This document shows positions 26,902-37,588 of a DNA stretch of 64,000 nucleotides, piece after piece. Made by a program: the position numbers and the translations under genes. A model generated the notes under the pieces. The model was not told the origin of the DNA. It did not search any database and saw only the letters and a list, made by a program, of their open reading frames with translations. Positions within the stretch are counted from its first letter, which is position 1, and each line of letters begins with the position of its first letter. The DNA comes from Nostoc sp. NIES-3756 (GTDB lineage Bacteria; Cyanobacteriota; Cyanobacteriia; Cyanobacteriales; Nostocaceae). The stretch covers positions 4,932,501 to 4,996,500 of the forward strand of contig NZ_AP017295.1 of NCBI RefSeq assembly GCF_001548375.1, written 5' to 3'.

Positions 26902-28239
26902 TTATGCCGATTCTGGCTTAGGTAATGAAGAAGGATGTACGAGCAATTCTGCTGTGGAACGCTTCTCTACCATTTCTCTGGTGACTGTACAGCGCGTTAC
27001 ATCTTTACGAGATGGTAACTCGTACATCACATCTAGCATGAGTTCTTCGACGATACCGCGTAATGCTCTTGCGCCAGTTTTGCGACGGTAGGCTTCCTGA
27101 GCGATCGCTCGCAGCGCATCTGGTTTAAAGTCTAATTGGACGTTATCCATCTTCAGCAGTTTTTGGTACTGCTTAACTAGGGCGCTACGTGGTTGAGTGA
27201 GAATTGCCATCAGGGCTTCTTCATCTAGAGGATCAACTACGGCTACCATTGGCACACGACCGATAAATTCGGGAATCATACCAAATTTCACCAAATCATC
27301 TGGTTCTAAATGACGCAGCACATCTGCTGCTCGTTTTTCCTTAGATTGCCCTTCGCCTGGTTGCACAAAACCTATTGACTTTTTGCCTCCTCTCTGATCT
27401 ACCACCTTCTCCAACCCAACGAAGGCTCCACCACAGATGAATAGAATATTGCTGGTATCAATTTGGATGCAGTCTTGGTAAGGGTGCTTCCGTCCTCCTT
27501 GGGGTGGAACGTTGGCAATTGTGCCTTCCAGCATTTTTAATAAAGCTTGTTGTACACCTTCGCCGGACACGTCCCGTGTGATGGAGGGGTTTTCACTCTT
27601 GCGGGCAATTTTATCGATTTCATCAATGTAGATAATGCCGCGTTGGGCTTCTTCTACATCCAAATCAGCTACTTGTAATAATCGTAGTAAAATGTTTTCT
27701 ACGTCTTCCCCTACATACCCTGCTTCTGTGAGCGTTGTTGCATCAGCCACCGCGAAGGGTACATCAAGAATTTTAGCTAGGGTTTGGGCGAGGAGAGTTT
27801 TGCCACAACCTGTAGGGCCAATTAAGAGAATATTGGATTTTTGCAGCTCTACGGCATCATCTCCATTTTTGCCATTCCCCTTAGACTGCAAAATAGCTAG
27901 GCGTTTGTAGTGATTATAAACGGCAACAGATAGAACTTTTTTCGCTTCATCTTGACCTATAACGTGTTCGTCTAGGTACTTTTTAATCTCTCTTGGTTTG
28001 GGTATTTGGCTGAGGGAGAGATTGGCAGAACGGGCGCGGCGTTTTTGAGGTTGTTCTGATTTTGGTGCTGGTTGTGCCGCCGCACCACTTGTATCTAGCA
28101 ACTCCTCATCTAGTATTTCGTTACACAAGTCTACACATTCATCGCAGATGTAAACTCCCGGCCCTGCGATCAATTTCCGCACCTGCTCTTGAGACTTGCC
28201 ACAGAAAGAACATTTTAAATGGGAGTCGTACTTAGACAT
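26902..28239 (-). CDS. clpX: ClpX, ATP-dependent unfoldase of the Clp protease
   Basis: 445 residues. The zinc-binding N-terminal domain has Cys10, Cys13, Cys32 and Cys35. The AAA+ module has Walker A GPTGCGKT (141-148), Walker B IIYIDEID, and sensor/arginine-finger region [15 protein letters not shown]. An IGF loop ([11 protein letters not shown]) for docking to ClpP is present. ClpX unfolds tagged proteins and threads them into ClpP. It starts 9 bp after clpP, and the pair follows tig on the same strand, the usual tig-clpP-clpX order of many bacteria. Confidence 0.97.
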   Translation of the reverse strand: MSKYDSHLKCSFCGKSQEQVRKLIAGPGVYICDECVDLCNEILDEELLDTSGAAAQPAPKSEQPQKRRARSANLSLSQIPKPREIKKYLDEHVIGQDEAKKVLSVAVYNHYKRLAILQSKGNGKNGDDAVELQKSNILLIGPTGCGKTLLAQTLAKILDVPFAVADATTLTEAGYVGEDVENILLRLLQVADLDVEEAQRGIIYIDEIDKIARKSENPSITRDVSGEGVQQALLKMLEGTIANVPPQGGRKHPYQDCIQIDTSNILFICGGAFVGLEKVVDQRGGKKSIGFVQPGEGQSKEKRAADVLRHLEPDDLVKFGMIPEFIGRVPMVAVVDPLDEEALMAILTQPRSALVKQYQKLLKMDNVQLDFKPDALRAIAQEAYRRKTGARALRGIVEELMLDVMYELPSRKDVTRCTVTREMVEKRSTAELLVHPSSLPKPESA

Positions 28240-28248
28240 ACCAGCCTC

Positions 28249-28947
28249 TTATTTCACGATAGTGACGTTTTCCCCTGCTGTGGGAAGATTTTGTCTGGAG
28301 ATGACTTGATCGATTAGACCGTAATTTTTGGCTTCTTCTGCTGACATAAAGAAGTCGCGATCGGTATCTGCTTCAATTCTTTCTAGGGGTTGACCAGTAT
28401 GATCAGCCAATAACTGATTCAATTGACCCTTGATGTAAAGAATTTCCCGCGCTTGGATTTCTATATCGATGGCTTGACCTTGAGCGCCGCCGAGGGGTTG
28501 GTGGATCATGATGCGGGAATCAGGTAAAGACATACGTTTACCTTTAGTTCCTGCGGTTAACAAAAATGCCCCCATGCTTGCTGCTAACCCAAAACATATA
28601 GTAACAACATCAGGACGGATTTGCTGAATTGTATCATAGATTGCCATGCCTGCGTAGACGGAGCCGCCTGGGGAGTTGATGTAAAGTTGGATGTCTTTTT
28701 CTGAGTCTTCAGCATCCAAGAATAGCAACTGGGCAACAATGGTGTTGGCTACAGCATCATCAATGGGAGTTCCCAAGAAGATAATCCGCTCTCGCAGTAG
28801 ACGGGAGTAGATGTCAAAGGCTCTTTCTCCCATACCTGATTGTTCTACAACCATTGGCACAATGTTGCTGATGCCGTTGAGGTGGGAGGACATGCCGAAT
28901 CGACTTAAACTGTTGATGGGGTAATTTGCCGACTGCGATAAAAGCAT
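28249..28947 (-). CDS. clpP: ClpP protease subunit, catalytically complete
   Basis: 232 residues. The catalytic triad is intact: Ser124 in GLAASMGAF, His149 in [10 protein letters not shown] and Asp198 in DTDRDFF, with the same spacing as in E. coli ClpP. The N-terminus carries about 30 residues before [20 protein letters not shown], where the E. coli mature chain starts; whether this is a propeptide or an overlong start call cannot be settled from sequence, since internal ATGs at residues 19 and 32 are possible. Cyanobacteria have several ClpP/ClpR paralogues; the linkage to clpX suggests that this one forms the ClpXP enzyme. It is co-oriented with tig, 350 bp downstream of it. Confidence 0.96.
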   Translation of the reverse strand: MLLSQSANYPINSLSRFGMSSHLNGISNIVPMVVEQSGMGERAFDIYSRLLRERIIFLGTPIDDAVANTIVAQLLFLDAEDSEKDIQLYINSPGGSVYAGMAIYDTIQQIRPDVVTICFGLAASMGAFLLTAGTKGKRMSLPDSRIMIHQPLGGAQGQAIDIEIQAREILYIKGQLNQLLADHTGQPLERIEADTDRDFFMSAEEAKNYGLIDQVISRQNLPTAGENVTIVK

Positions 28948-29297
28948 AGGAGAACGGTTAAATATAGTTGGTACAGAGATTTTGGCAACAAATGCTGCCT
29001 TTAGGTCAAATAAATGAGATTTTGATTTACCTATGTGTTAACCATTATGCCTCATCTACATTCTTCTCGTGTGACCCCCAATCAGGCAAGGGCGAGTGTA
29101 AACGTTGCCATTAGCTACTTTGTGTGCATTAGGCGTTGAGTGATGAGTAAAAATTTTTAATACTCATGACTCAGCATTTATAACCTAAAAATCCCCGTTT
29201 GTGTGAGGGGGTATTTAGGTAGTGTTGGCTAAAAGTTGAGAGGGTGTATTGCGACTTTAGCCTTGACGGCATAACACACCCTACACAACCACCTTGA
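28948..29297. other. Intergenic between tig and clpP
   Basis: No ORF supported. On -, a possible end signal for tig lies at 29240-29282, where AGGGTGT and ACACACCCT can pair across a 26-base loop. A second G/C hairpin AATCCCC-GTTTGTGTG-AGGGGG is at about 29190-29212. Upstream of clpP (28948-29060) a promoter would be expected but no clear hexamers stand out. Confidence 0.45.
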
Positions 29298-30716
29298 TTA
29301 TTCCCCTGTTGTTGATTCTGCGGCAGTTTCTGTAGTTTCCGCCTCAGTCTCAGGTGCAGTTGTCTCTGATTCCTGTTGGCTTGCTAATGAGCCTTCGGGT
29401 ACAAGTTCAACAGTAGAATTAGCCAACAGCCAATCAATGATTTTTTCAGATGTCAGTTCGTTTTCTACTACTTCTTGCAATCTATCTTGGTCAATATCTT
29501 CATCGGGATACTGTTGTAGCAGTTCTGTAACCCTTGCTTGAACTTCCTCTGGGGTAACTTCGATTGATTCACGTTTTGCAACTTCTTGCAATGCTAAAGA
29601 CCGCTTAATACGATCTACAGCATCTGGGCGCGATCGCTCCCGTAACTGCGGGATAATTTCTTGGGTAAATATTTTCCTGACATCCATTCCCTGTTGGGCA
29701 AAGCGCATCGCTGTTTGTGACAGAATTGCGTCTACCTCTTTGTCAATCAGGGTTTCTGGCAAATCTACTTCTAGGTACTTCAGCAGTTCCGCTAACAAAG
29801 CCTCTTGCTTATTCCCCTTGGTTTTGTCTTCGGCTTCTTTTTGATAACGTTCTTCCAAAGACACACGCAACGCTTCTAGTGTCTCAAAATCACTAACTTC
29901 TTGAGCGAAGTCGTCATTTAATTCTGGCAGTTCTTTTTCTTTGATTTCTTTGAGTGTCACCGTGAAGATGGCAGGTTTTCCGGCTAACTCTTGGTTAACA
30001 TAGGGGTCGGGGAATTGCGCTGATACTTCTTTGGTGTCCCCAGGATTCATGCCTATTATGCCAGTCACGAAGCCAGGAATAAATTTATCTTCCTGTAATT
30101 CTACTTGGAAATCGCTGGCTTCACCGCCAGGAATGGGTTCTGGTTCGGCGTTTTCGTCATCGCCTTCTGCTTTAGCAATCACGCCTTTAAAATCAACTAC
30201 AGCCACATCTCCAATTTGGGCGGATCTGCCTTCCACAGGAATTAATGTCGCCAATTGTTGACGTTCTTTTTCTAAAACTTCATCAATTTGGTCTGGATTA
30301 TACTTAACTTCTTCAGCCTTAATTTCTAACCCAGTGTACTTAGCTAGGTTAACTTCTGGCTCTACATCAACAGCCGCCGTAAAAGTTAAGGGTTTTCCAG
30401 GTTCGTAATTATTTATTAAATCATCAAAAGATGAGCGCAGGCGCGGTTGACCAATTGCGGGGATGGATTCTTGTTTAATTGCTTGCTCAATTCCATCTTG
30501 CAATAGTTCTTCCAACGCTGCGGCTTTGACGCGAGTTGTGCCTAAACGCTGTAACAATACATTTCTTGGCACTTTACCTTTACGAAACCCAGGAATATTC
30601 ACAGTGCTGGATAAATTTTTAATTACCTGTTCGTAAGTTTTTTGCGTAATTTCTGGTGTAATTTCTATTTCCAGACCGATTTGGCTGGCGGGGAGTTTTT
30701 CCTGGGTAACTTTCAT
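29298..30716 (-). CDS. tig: Trigger factor, ribosome-associated chaperone
   Basis: 472 residues. The N-terminal domain carries the ribosome-binding signature NIPGFRKGKVPRNVL (about 40-54). The middle FKBP-type prolyl-isomerase domain begins at GDVAVVDFKGVI (about 167) and the C-terminal helical substrate-binding domain follows (RSRPDAVDRIKRSLALQEVA). The last 40 residues are a Glu/Thr/Ala-rich acidic tail. It binds nascent chains at the ribosomal exit tunnel. It is first in the tig-clpP-clpX group. Confidence 0.96.
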   Translation of the reverse strand: MKVTQEKLPASQIGLEIEITPEITQKTYEQVIKNLSSTVNIPGFRKGKVPRNVLLQRLGTTRVKAAALEELLQDGIEQAIKQESIPAIGQPRLRSSFDDLINNYEPGKPLTFTAAVDVEPEVNLAKYTGLEIKAEEVKYNPDQIDEVLEKERQQLATLIPVEGRSAQIGDVAVVDFKGVIAKAEGDDENAEPEPIPGGEASDFQVELQEDKFIPGFVTGIIGMNPGDTKEVSAQFPDPYVNQELAGKPAIFTVTLKEIKEKELPELNDDFAQEVSDFETLEALRVSLEERYQKEAEDKTKGNKQEALLAELLKYLEVDLPETLIDKEVDAILSQTAMRFAQQGMDVRKIFTQEIIPQLRERSRPDAVDRIKRSLALQEVAKRESIEVTPEEVQARVTELLQQYPDEDIDQDRLQEVVENELTSEKIIDWLLANSTVELVPEGSLASQQESETTAPETEAETTETAAESTTGE

Positions 30717-31723
30717 GCTTCGTCTCTAAATTTTGGGTTTTGTGACTCCAAGTACATACAAGATGCGATTAAATAAATCTTAGTTATGAGTGCTGAGTGC
30801 TGGGTACTGAGTGGATAGTAGCACTCATGACTCGGAACTTTTCAGTTATGACTCGGCACTCATGACTTTTCATCGCTTCTGTGAGTTAATGTCTCTTGGT
30901 GAGAATGGGAGGTGTCTACAAGGCAGTCCTGATTAAAACAAGGTTCACCGCCAAGTTTGAAAGAGAGGCTAAGGGCCAGAGGCTAGTACTTTTCACTCAA
31001 CACTTTGCACTCTTTCAAGTCAGATTTCTAGACCTACAGTAGATATCCAGTTTACTGCTAATGGCAAAGGACTTGACGCTTGAGCGCTATAACTTTACCG
31101 AAACAGTCATAGTTAGAGCTACTGCATCCGTTCTATAGGGCTGTTATCGTGATATCCTGGTTTTCACAACCAATAAACCAACAGTCTGTATCCTATATTA
31201 GAATGTTGAGTCTGTTGTCAGGATTAATCCAAGAATTGCCGCTTGAAATTTCAAAGTTGGTTGACTATACTGACTTGGTTCACATTGCATCATAGTACAT
31301 TGCTTATCCAGCTAACGCACACCATAAGTGTGATTGTAATTTGCTGGGAGAATAATTTTATAGATGTGTATGAAATATCCTACTCCCTAAATTTTTCTCT
31401 GCAATAGGCAAAGAAAGCGAAAGGTAATAGTTGACAGTAGTTAGAATTTCACACCTCCCCTGATTTTTCTCTACCAGAGCGATTTATTGTATAATAAATA
31501 TAATTTTTTTAGATTTGGTAGAAAAACTAAGTAAAAAATATTGTAGACTTCTTTAACTAAATTAATTAAGTTCTGTAAACTTTAAAATCACAAAAACTAA
31601 TTTCAGAAATATTGCTAAAAATCAGAAAAAATTTATTTCAAATATTCAATTATTCTTATTTTCATAGAATCTGCAAAAAACACTAAAAAATAAACCATAA
31701 CCTTTAAGGAAGGAGGAATTAAT
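30717..31723. other. 1-kb divergent intergenic region between tig and asd
   Basis: Neither strand holds a convincing ORF. Imperfect TGAGTGCTGAGTGCTGGGTACTGAG and ATGACTCGGCACTCATGACT short repeats (30785-30862, each at most 20 bases matching) lie near the tig side. A TATAAT at 31490-31495 may be the asd -10 box, though the -35 is weak. The 230 bases before asd are very AT-rich and end in AAGGAAGGAGG, a strong ribosome-binding site 8 bases before the TTG start. Nothing resembling a lysine riboswitch was recognised. Confidence 0.5.
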
Positions 31724-32767
31724 TTGTCTAGATCGTATCGTGTAGCTATTTTAGGGGCGACTGGCGCTGTTGGCACGGAGTTGCTGGAATTACTGGAAAG
31801 CCGGAATTTTCCAGTGGCAGAGTTAAAATTATTGGCATCGGAAAGGAGCGTTGGGCGATCGCTCCCATTTAAAGGAGAAAATATCCAAGTAGAGGCAGTG
31901 AGCGATCGCGCCTTTGAAAATATCGATATAGTCTTAGCCAGTGCTGGCGGTTCCACATCCAAAGCTTGGGCATCTGTAGCGGTAGAAAAGGGTGCAGTGG
32001 TAATTGATAATTCCAGCGCCTTCCGTATGAACCCAGATGTTCCCCTGATCGTACCAGAGGTAAACCCCCAAGCCGCAGCAACCCACAAAGGCATTATCGC
32101 CAACCCCAACTGCACCACAATTTTGATGACCTTGGCAGTATGGCCGCTACATCAAGTTAAACCAGTACAGCGCATTGTGGCAGCTACCTATCAATCTGCC
32201 AGTGGTGCAGGCGCTAAAGCGATGGAAGAAGTCAAAATTCAAAGTAATGCCATCTTAAACGGTGAAGAACCAGTAGCCGAAGTATTACCTTACCCCCTGG
32301 CATTTAATTTATTTCCCCATAACTCCCCCCTGACTGACATAGGGTATTGTGAGGAAGAGTTGAAAATGGTCAACGAAACCCGCAAGATTTTTGGCACACA
32401 AGAAATTAGGATTACCGCGACTTGTGTACGGGTTCCCGTACTACGCGCTCACTCAGAAGCAATTAACCTAGAGTTTGCCCAACCATTCTCTCCAGATGAA
32501 GCCAGGGAAATATTAAGAAACGCCCCTGGAGTAAAATTATTAGAAGATTGGGGCAAAAATTACTTCCCCATGCCCATAGAAGCAAGCGGTCGTGATGAAG
32601 TATTAGTAGGAAGAATCCGCCAAGACATTTCTCACCCCTACGGTTTAGAACTTTGGCTGTGCGGCGACCAAATTCGTAAAGGTGCAGCACTGAATGCGGT
32701 ACAAATAGCCGAGTTGTTGGTAGAAAAGAATTTACTCCAACCTGCAAAGGCGTATGTTGCAAGTTAG
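31724..32767 (+). CDS. asd: Aspartate-semialdehyde dehydrogenase
   Basis: 347 residues from a TTG start supported by the AAGGAAGGAGG ribosome-binding site. ILGATGAVGTELLELL (9-24) is the NADP-binding Rossmann motif, ANPNCTTILMT (126-136) carries the catalytic Cys130, and SGAGAKAMEEV and the RITATCVRVPVLRAHSEAINLEF (about 224-246; catalytic His in the LRAHSE part) complete the active site. It reduces aspartyl phosphate to the semialdehyde, the branch point to lysine and to threonine/methionine. dapA starts 62 bp downstream, so the two are probably co-transcribed. Confidence 0.96.
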   Translation: MSRSYRVAILGATGAVGTELLELLESRNFPVAELKLLASERSVGRSLPFKGENIQVEAVSDRAFENIDIVLASAGGSTSKAWASVAVEKGAVVIDNSSAFRMNPDVPLIVPEVNPQAAATHKGIIANPNCTTILMTLAVWPLHQVKPVQRIVAATYQSASGAGAKAMEEVKIQSNAILNGEEPVAEVLPYPLAFNLFPHNSPLTDIGYCEEELKMVNETRKIFGTQEIRITATCVRVPVLRAHSEAINLEFAQPFSPDEAREILRNAPGVKLLEDWGKNYFPMPIEASGRDEVLVGRIRQDISHPYGLELWLCGDQIRKGAALNAVQIAELLVEKNLLQPAKAYVAS

Positions 32768-32800
32768 TCAACAGTCAACACAACCTGACAACTGACAACT
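32765..32800. repeat. STRR-type repeat between asd and dapA
   Basis: AGTCAACAGTCAACACAACC and GACAACTGACAACTAAC words. The repeat lies inside the presumed asd-dapA transcript, between the asd stop and the dapA ribosome-binding site (AAAGGAG near 32813). Confidence 0.75.
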
Positions 32801-32829
32801 AACAAAAAATATAAAGGAGTAACAAAAGG

Positions 32830-33714
32830 GTGGGAGATTTCGGCACAGTTTTAACCGCTATGATTACACCGTTCAAAGCGGACGGGAGTGTTAATTATGC
32901 TGTAGCGGCAGAACTAGCAGCGCATTTGGCTGACAATGGCACAGACACATTAGTGGTGTGTGGAACGACAGGAGAATCACCCACTTTGAGTTGGGATGAA
33001 GAATACCAGTTATTTGTCGAAGTTTTACAGGCGGTAGCGGGTAAAGCCAAGGTAATTGCTGGCTGTGGTTCCAATTCCACCAAAGAAGCGATCGCAGCTA
33101 CGCAAAAAGCAGCTAAAATAGGAGTACATGGTACTTTACAGGTTGTACCCTACTACAATAAACCGCCGCAAGCAGGTTTATACCAGCACTTTCAGGCAAT
33201 AGCCCAAGCCTGTCCCGACCTGCCGCTATTGTTATACAACGTTCCTGGGCGCACTGGTCAAAATCTCAGCCCAGAGACAGTTGTGCGGTTAGCCAAAATC
33301 GACAATATTGTGGGTATTAAAGAAGCCAGTGGTAATCTCGACCAAGCGGGGGAAATCCGCCGCTTGACACCAAAAGACTTTGAGATTTACGCTGGAGATG
33401 ATTCGTTAACCTTGCCCTTGTTAGCGATCGGGGCTAAAGGTGTAGTTAGTGTGGCTTCCCATTTGGTAGGGAACCAGCTACAGCAAATGATTCAAGCTTA
33501 TAATGCTGGGCAAGTGACAGTCGCCAGTGATATTCATCTTCGACTCTTCCCATTGTTTAAAGCTCTATTTATCACTACAAATCCGATTCCTATTAAACAA
33601 GCACTAAAACTCCAAGGTTGGGAGGTTGGTTCTACTCGTCCGCCTCTAAGCGAAGCCGATGCAGAAGTCAGCCAAAAACTAGAGGCAGTTCTGAAAAATC
33701 TTGATTTAATTTAA
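32830..33714 (+). CDS. dapA: 4-hydroxy-tetrahydrodipicolinate synthase
   Basis: 294 residues, GTG start at 32830 with AAAGGAG about 11 bases upstream. Lys164 (GIKEASGNL) is the Schiff-base lysine, Tyr136 ([10 protein letters not shown]) the proton relay, and the [10 protein letters not shown] segment (44-53) binds pyruvate. It condenses pyruvate with aspartate semialdehyde, the first committed step to lysine and diaminopimelate. Together with asd upstream and rnj downstream, the order asd-dapA-rnj is common in cyanobacteria. Confidence 0.96.
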   Translation: MGDFGTVLTAMITPFKADGSVNYAVAAELAAHLADNGTDTLVVCGTTGESPTLSWDEEYQLFVEVLQAVAGKAKVIAGCGSNSTKEAIAATQKAAKIGVHGTLQVVPYYNKPPQAGLYQHFQAIAQACPDLPLLLYNVPGRTGQNLSPETVVRLAKIDNIVGIKEASGNLDQAGEIRRLTPKDFEIYAGDDSLTLPLLAIGAKGVVSVASHLVGNQLQQMIQAYNAGQVTVASDIHLRLFPLFKALFITTNPIPIKQALKLQGWEVGSTRPPLSEADAEVSQKLEAVLKNLDLI

Positions 33715-34034
33715 TTGTCATTATTACGTTTGCTAAAACAAGATATTAATTATTTATGGAGCTTGGCAGAAATAAAGATTTAGTATAAAAAACTGCAAAA
33801 ATTGATGATAAAAGTTTTATTCTAGCTTGGCTTCTAATCTTTTCAAAACTTGTGCTAAAACCTAATAAATATAGAATGAATTATTCAACATAAAAATTCT
33901 TTTTATTTTACCAAAAATTGCAGATTTAGTTAAATGACTGCTTGGCAAAAGCAGGCTCATGTTGTCATCCCAAAAAGAAGCTGAATTTACAAATTTATTA
34001 ACTCTAAAACGACAAACAACAAACTAAGGAGAAA
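33715..34034. other. AT-rich intergenic region before rnj
   Basis: 320 bases with no ORF or clear hairpin. A CTAAGGAG ribosome-binding site lies 6 bases before the rnj ATG. The region presumably contains an rnj promoter; hexamers are not clear. Confidence 0.4.
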
Positions 34035-35807
34035 ATGGTTAACAACGAAACTAATACCAGCCTAAAAATTATTCCTTTGGGCGGTTTACACGAAATTGGT
34101 AAAAACACCTGCGTTTTTGAATACGATGATGAAATAATCCTGTTAGATGCGGGGTTGGCTTTCCCCACAGAGGCGATGCACGGTGTGAATATCGTCCTAC
34201 CAGATACGACCTACCTGCGGGAAAATCGCCACAAAATTAAGGGGATGGTTGTTACCCACGGTCATGAAGACCATATTGGTGGGATTGCTTTTCACCTCAA
34301 ACAATTTGACATTCCAGTGATTTATGGACCTAGACTAGCAATGGCAATGCTAGAGGGTAAATTGGAAGAAGCTGGAGTACGTGATCGCACAGAATTAAGA
34401 ACAGTTTTACCCCGTGATGTAGTCCGCATCGGTAAAGCGTTTTTTGTAGAGTACATCCGTAACACCCACTCCATCGCCGATAGCTTCACCGTAGCCATTC
34501 ACACACCCTTGGGTGTAGTGATTCATACTGGAGACTTCAAGTTTGACCACACCCCAGTCGATGGTGAAAGATTTGATATCCAACGTCTGGCAGAACACGG
34601 CGAAAAAGGCGTACTGTGTCTGTTAAGTGATTCTACAAACTCCGAAGTTCCAGGATTTACACCTTCGGAAGCGTCAGTTTTCCCCAACCTAGATAGAGTA
34701 TTTAGTCAAGCGGAAGGACGGTTATTTGTCACTACATTTGCTTCCAGCGTGCATCGTATCAACATGATTTTGCAACTGGCGAAGAAGCATAACCGTGTGG
34801 TGACAGTTGTTGGACGTTCCATGCTGAATTTGATTGCCCATGCTCGTAATTTGGGTTATATCAAATGCGAAGATAATTTGTTCCAACCCCTGCATACAGT
34901 TCGTGGTTTGCCAGATGAGAACGTGTTGATTCTCACCACTGGTTCCCAAGGTGAAACAATGGCGGCAATGACGAGAATTGCCAACAAAGAACACCCCCAC
35001 ATCAAAATCCGCGAAGGTGATACCGTTGTCTTCTCGGCTAACCCCATTCCCGGAAACACTATCGCCGTAGTCAACACCATCGATAAGTTGATGCTGCAAG
35101 GGGCAAAAGTAGTTTACGGTAGGGAACAAGGGATTCACGTTTCTGGACACGGCTGTCAGGAAGACCAGAAATTAATGCTGGCGTTAACCCGTCCCAAGTT
35201 CTTCGTTCCCGTCCACGGCGAACACCGGATGTTGGTAAAACACTCTCAAACAGCGCAAAAGATGGGTATTCCCGCCGAGAATATGGTGATGATTCAGAAT
35301 GGGGATGTTATCCAACTAACTGAAGACTCGATTAGTGTGGCAGGGAAAGTGCCATCAGGTATTGAGTTGGTAGACACCACAAGTTCCGGTATGGTCAGTG
35401 CCAAGGTTCTGCAAGAACGCCAACGTATGGCAGAAGAAGGAATTGTTACCATTGCAGCTGCTATCGATTGGCAGGGTAAATTACTGGCTAAACCAGAGAT
35501 TCACCTACGTGGTGTTGTTACTAGTGTAGAGCGATCGCTCCTGCAAAAGTGGGTACAACAGCGTATAGAGGAGATTTTGAGTGTACGTTGGTCTGAGTTT
35601 GCCACTACAGTAGGTGAGCAAGCTGAAGTTGATTGGGGTGGCTTGCAAGGGACTTTAGAGCGTGAGTTACAACGTTCTATTCGTCGTGAGTTGCAATGTC
35701 AGCCATCGGTGACTTTATTGATGCAAATTCCTGATGAACCTCCTGTGAAAGTTGCTACTGATGGTAGAAGGCGGCGGACTCGGACGGCTGCGCAGGTAGC
35801 TTCGTAG
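34035..35807 (+). CDS. rnj: Ribonuclease J
   Basis: 590 residues. The metallo-beta-lactamase motif VVTHGHEDHIGG (about 72-83) binds two zincs, IHTGDFKFD (about 160) and later GEHRML belong to the beta-CASP RNase family, and the C-terminal domain (about 460-560) is the dimerisation region. RNase J has endo- and 5'-3' exonuclease activity and, with RNase E, turns over mRNA in cyanobacteria. It lies downstream of asd and dapA on + and ends at a strong terminator. Confidence 0.96.
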   Translation: MVNNETNTSLKIIPLGGLHEIGKNTCVFEYDDEIILLDAGLAFPTEAMHGVNIVLPDTTYLRENRHKIKGMVVTHGHEDHIGGIAFHLKQFDIPVIYGPRLAMAMLEGKLEEAGVRDRTELRTVLPRDVVRIGKAFFVEYIRNTHSIADSFTVAIHTPLGVVIHTGDFKFDHTPVDGERFDIQRLAEHGEKGVLCLLSDSTNSEVPGFTPSEASVFPNLDRVFSQAEGRLFVTTFASSVHRINMILQLAKKHNRVVTVVGRSMLNLIAHARNLGYIKCEDNLFQPLHTVRGLPDENVLILTTGSQGETMAAMTRIANKEHPHIKIREGDTVVFSANPIPGNTIAVVNTIDKLMLQGAKVVYGREQGIHVSGHGCQEDQKLMLALTRPKFFVPVHGEHRMLVKHSQTAQKMGIPAENMVMIQNGDVIQLTEDSISVAGKVPSGIELVDTTSSGMVSAKVLQERQRMAEEGIVTIAAAIDWQGKLLAKPEIHLRGVVTSVERSLLQKWVQQRIEEILSVRWSEFATTVGEQAEVDWGGLQGTLERELQRSIRRELQCQPSVTLLMQIPDEPPVKVATDGRRRRTRTAAQVAS

Positions 35808-35829
35808 AAAGTATAAGAGATAAACGATC

Positions 35830-35862
35830 ACGCAGAGGCGCAAAGGTGTCTCTGCGTTTTTC
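35830..35862 (+). terminator. Intrinsic terminator after rnj
   Basis: ACGCAGAG (35830-35837) pairs with CTCTGCGT (35850-35857), an 8-bp stem with a 12-base loop, followed by TTTTTC. It begins 23 bases after the stop codon. The same word family (CTCTGCGTCTCTG) recurs in the inverted repeat at 62666-62722. Confidence 0.8.
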
Positions 35863-35998
35863 TGTGCGATATTAGTAGTAGACAAGTTCGTAAGGCGATC
35901 GCTACTATTTAACTTAATGAATATCTTCTGCGTTAATTGTCATCATTTTTTTACTGACTCCAGAAAGTTTTACCAGTCTATTTGCTTGCTTTAACTAC

Positions 35999-37234
35999 CT
36001 AGTGGATAAATACGTAAGCCAGAATTAAAGTAAAGACTGTTATTGGTACACCAAAACGTAGATGATCTAAAAAAGTGAGTTTATAACCTAAATCTGCCGC
36101 AGCCTCGACAATTATTAAGTTGGCAACTGAGCCAAATAAAGTTAAATTACCCGCTAAAGTTGAACCGGCTGCTAGTAATAGCCATGATTTTGTATCACCT
36201 GGAGAAATCAAAGGGTGTAATAGCAGCACAGCCGGGACGTTAGAAATCATATTAGATAAAATAACTGTCACTCCCAACAAACTGGCAGCAGAGTTAATTG
36301 CATGGGTAAATGGCTGTAGTAAGTTTAATTTTTGCGTGGCTTTTGTCAAAATAAATAGACCAGAAAACATTACTAACAAATTCCAATCTACTTTTTTTAA
36401 AATTCGCTGAGGTTTAATTCTTCTGGTAATTAATAACAAGCTAGCCGCTACTAAAGCCGACTGTGCTAAGGGTAAGCCGATAGTAAAAGCAACTAGTAAG
36501 CAAGTAGTAATGACTATTGTTTTGTTAAATAGAGGTTTATATATTCGTTGGTTGGTGATGGGTAAAATTTGGCAAGGTTTGACTGAACGTACATCAGGGT
36601 AAAGCAACCACAGTAAGCCTACCTGAACTATCAAACCTGTAAATGCTACAGGAGCTAAGACACGCAAAAATTCTAAATAGGGTATATCAGAAAAGGAACC
36701 TATCAAGATATTTTGGGGATTACCACTTAGGGTAGCCACAGAGCCTATATTAGTTGCTCCAGCGATCGCTAGTAAATAGGGAATGGGATTTAAGCTCAAA
36801 GCTTGAGCCAAACTCAAAGTCAAAGGTGTAAACACCAGCGCCAATGTATCGTTGAGGAAAACAGCCGACAGTGTTCCGCTACCAAAGGTTAAAGCTATCA
36901 ACAACCCCAAAGGACTACGGGTAAAGCTTAACAACACTGATAAGGCACGGCGAAAGAAGCCTGCATAAGATAAGTTGGCGTTGACTACCATCATGCTTAA
37001 CAGAAACACGATGGTGTTAGCATCAATTGCTTGCCAAGCTTCCTGCAAATTCAGCACACCCAAGGCAATTAAGAAGGCAGAACCAACTAAGGCGATGGTG
37101 GCGCGGTTCATTCGCAAACCAGGAATGTAGCCCAAGGCTAACCCTAGATATGTCAGTCCTAATACGGCGTAAACTGCAAATTGAATTACAATCACGATAT
37201 TTACTGAGATATTGTCAGTAGTAATACTTAACAA
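35999..37234 (-). CDS. SLC13/ArsB-type anion permease
   Basis: 411 residues with ten or more membrane helices. Characteristic blocks include VNANLSYAGFFRRAL, LNDTLALVFTPLTLSLAQAL (about 128-147) and TNIGSVATLSGNPQNILIG (about 160-178), the divalent-anion/Na+ symporter and CitMHS/ArsB superfamily motif, and a second related half with SNMISNVPAVLLLHP (about 327) and GNLTLFGSVANLI. The inverted-repeat topology of the DASS/ArsB fold is visible. Substrate (sulfate, dicarboxylate, arsenite or other) cannot be predicted. It stands alone on -. Confidence 0.85.
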   Translation of the reverse strand: MLSITTDNISVNIVIVIQFAVYAVLGLTYLGLALGYIPGLRMNRATIALVGSAFLIALGVLNLQEAWQAIDANTIVFLLSMMVVNANLSYAGFFRRALSVLLSFTRSPLGLLIALTFGSGTLSAVFLNDTLALVFTPLTLSLAQALSLNPIPYLLAIAGATNIGSVATLSGNPQNILIGSFSDIPYLEFLRVLAPVAFTGLIVQVGLLWLLYPDVRSVKPCQILPITNQRIYKPLFNKTIVITTCLLVAFTIGLPLAQSALVAASLLLITRRIKPQRILKKVDWNLLVMFSGLFILTKATQKLNLLQPFTHAINSAASLLGVTVILSNMISNVPAVLLLHPLISPGDTKSWLLLAAGSTLAGNLTLFGSVANLIIVEAAADLGYKLTFLDHLRFGVPITVFTLILAYVFIH

Positions 37235-37588
37235 AACTGCTTCATTACCTATTTGTCAGTAATACTACTCGTTTTATTAAATTCTTTATTAAAAAAAAAT
37301 TCGTTTTTGTTAAGACATGTAAAGATTGGGTTTTATTCCGTCCAAAGATAGATGTCTTCATTAAAATTTAAACTGTGTCAAGTTCTGAACAAGATCGGAT
37401 GATTACACTACCGCTTCCGAGAAATTTGCGATTAACTTGACGTAGTAATAAGTTGTGTTTGAACCTCAGTAGCTGCCCAAATTTAAGTTAAATCGTTGTC
37501 AAAGTTGGTTTTTTCCCGACAAGGTAGTTGTCACACTGTATAAGTTCATCGGAAAGGTGAATACCCTCATAAATAAAGAGGCACAACC
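37235..37588. other. Divergent intergenic region between the permease and the Mo-nitro_C gene
   Basis: No ORF. Serves the divergent promoters of both genes. The right end holds AAAGAGG as a ribosome-binding site 9 bases before the ATG at 37589. No NtcA-type GTA-N8-TAC site that I trust was seen. Confidence 0.4.

Noticed and set aside
30717..31723. Possible lysine riboswitch or tRNA upstream of asd
   Set aside because: No conserved core motifs, no cloverleaf; only AT-rich DNA and short repeats.
31633..32118. 161-codon - strand frame at the asd start
   Set aside because: Antisense to asd; asd has a strong ribosome-binding site and all catalytic residues.
34722..35150. 142-codon - strand frame
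   Set aside because: Antisense to the RNase J gene.
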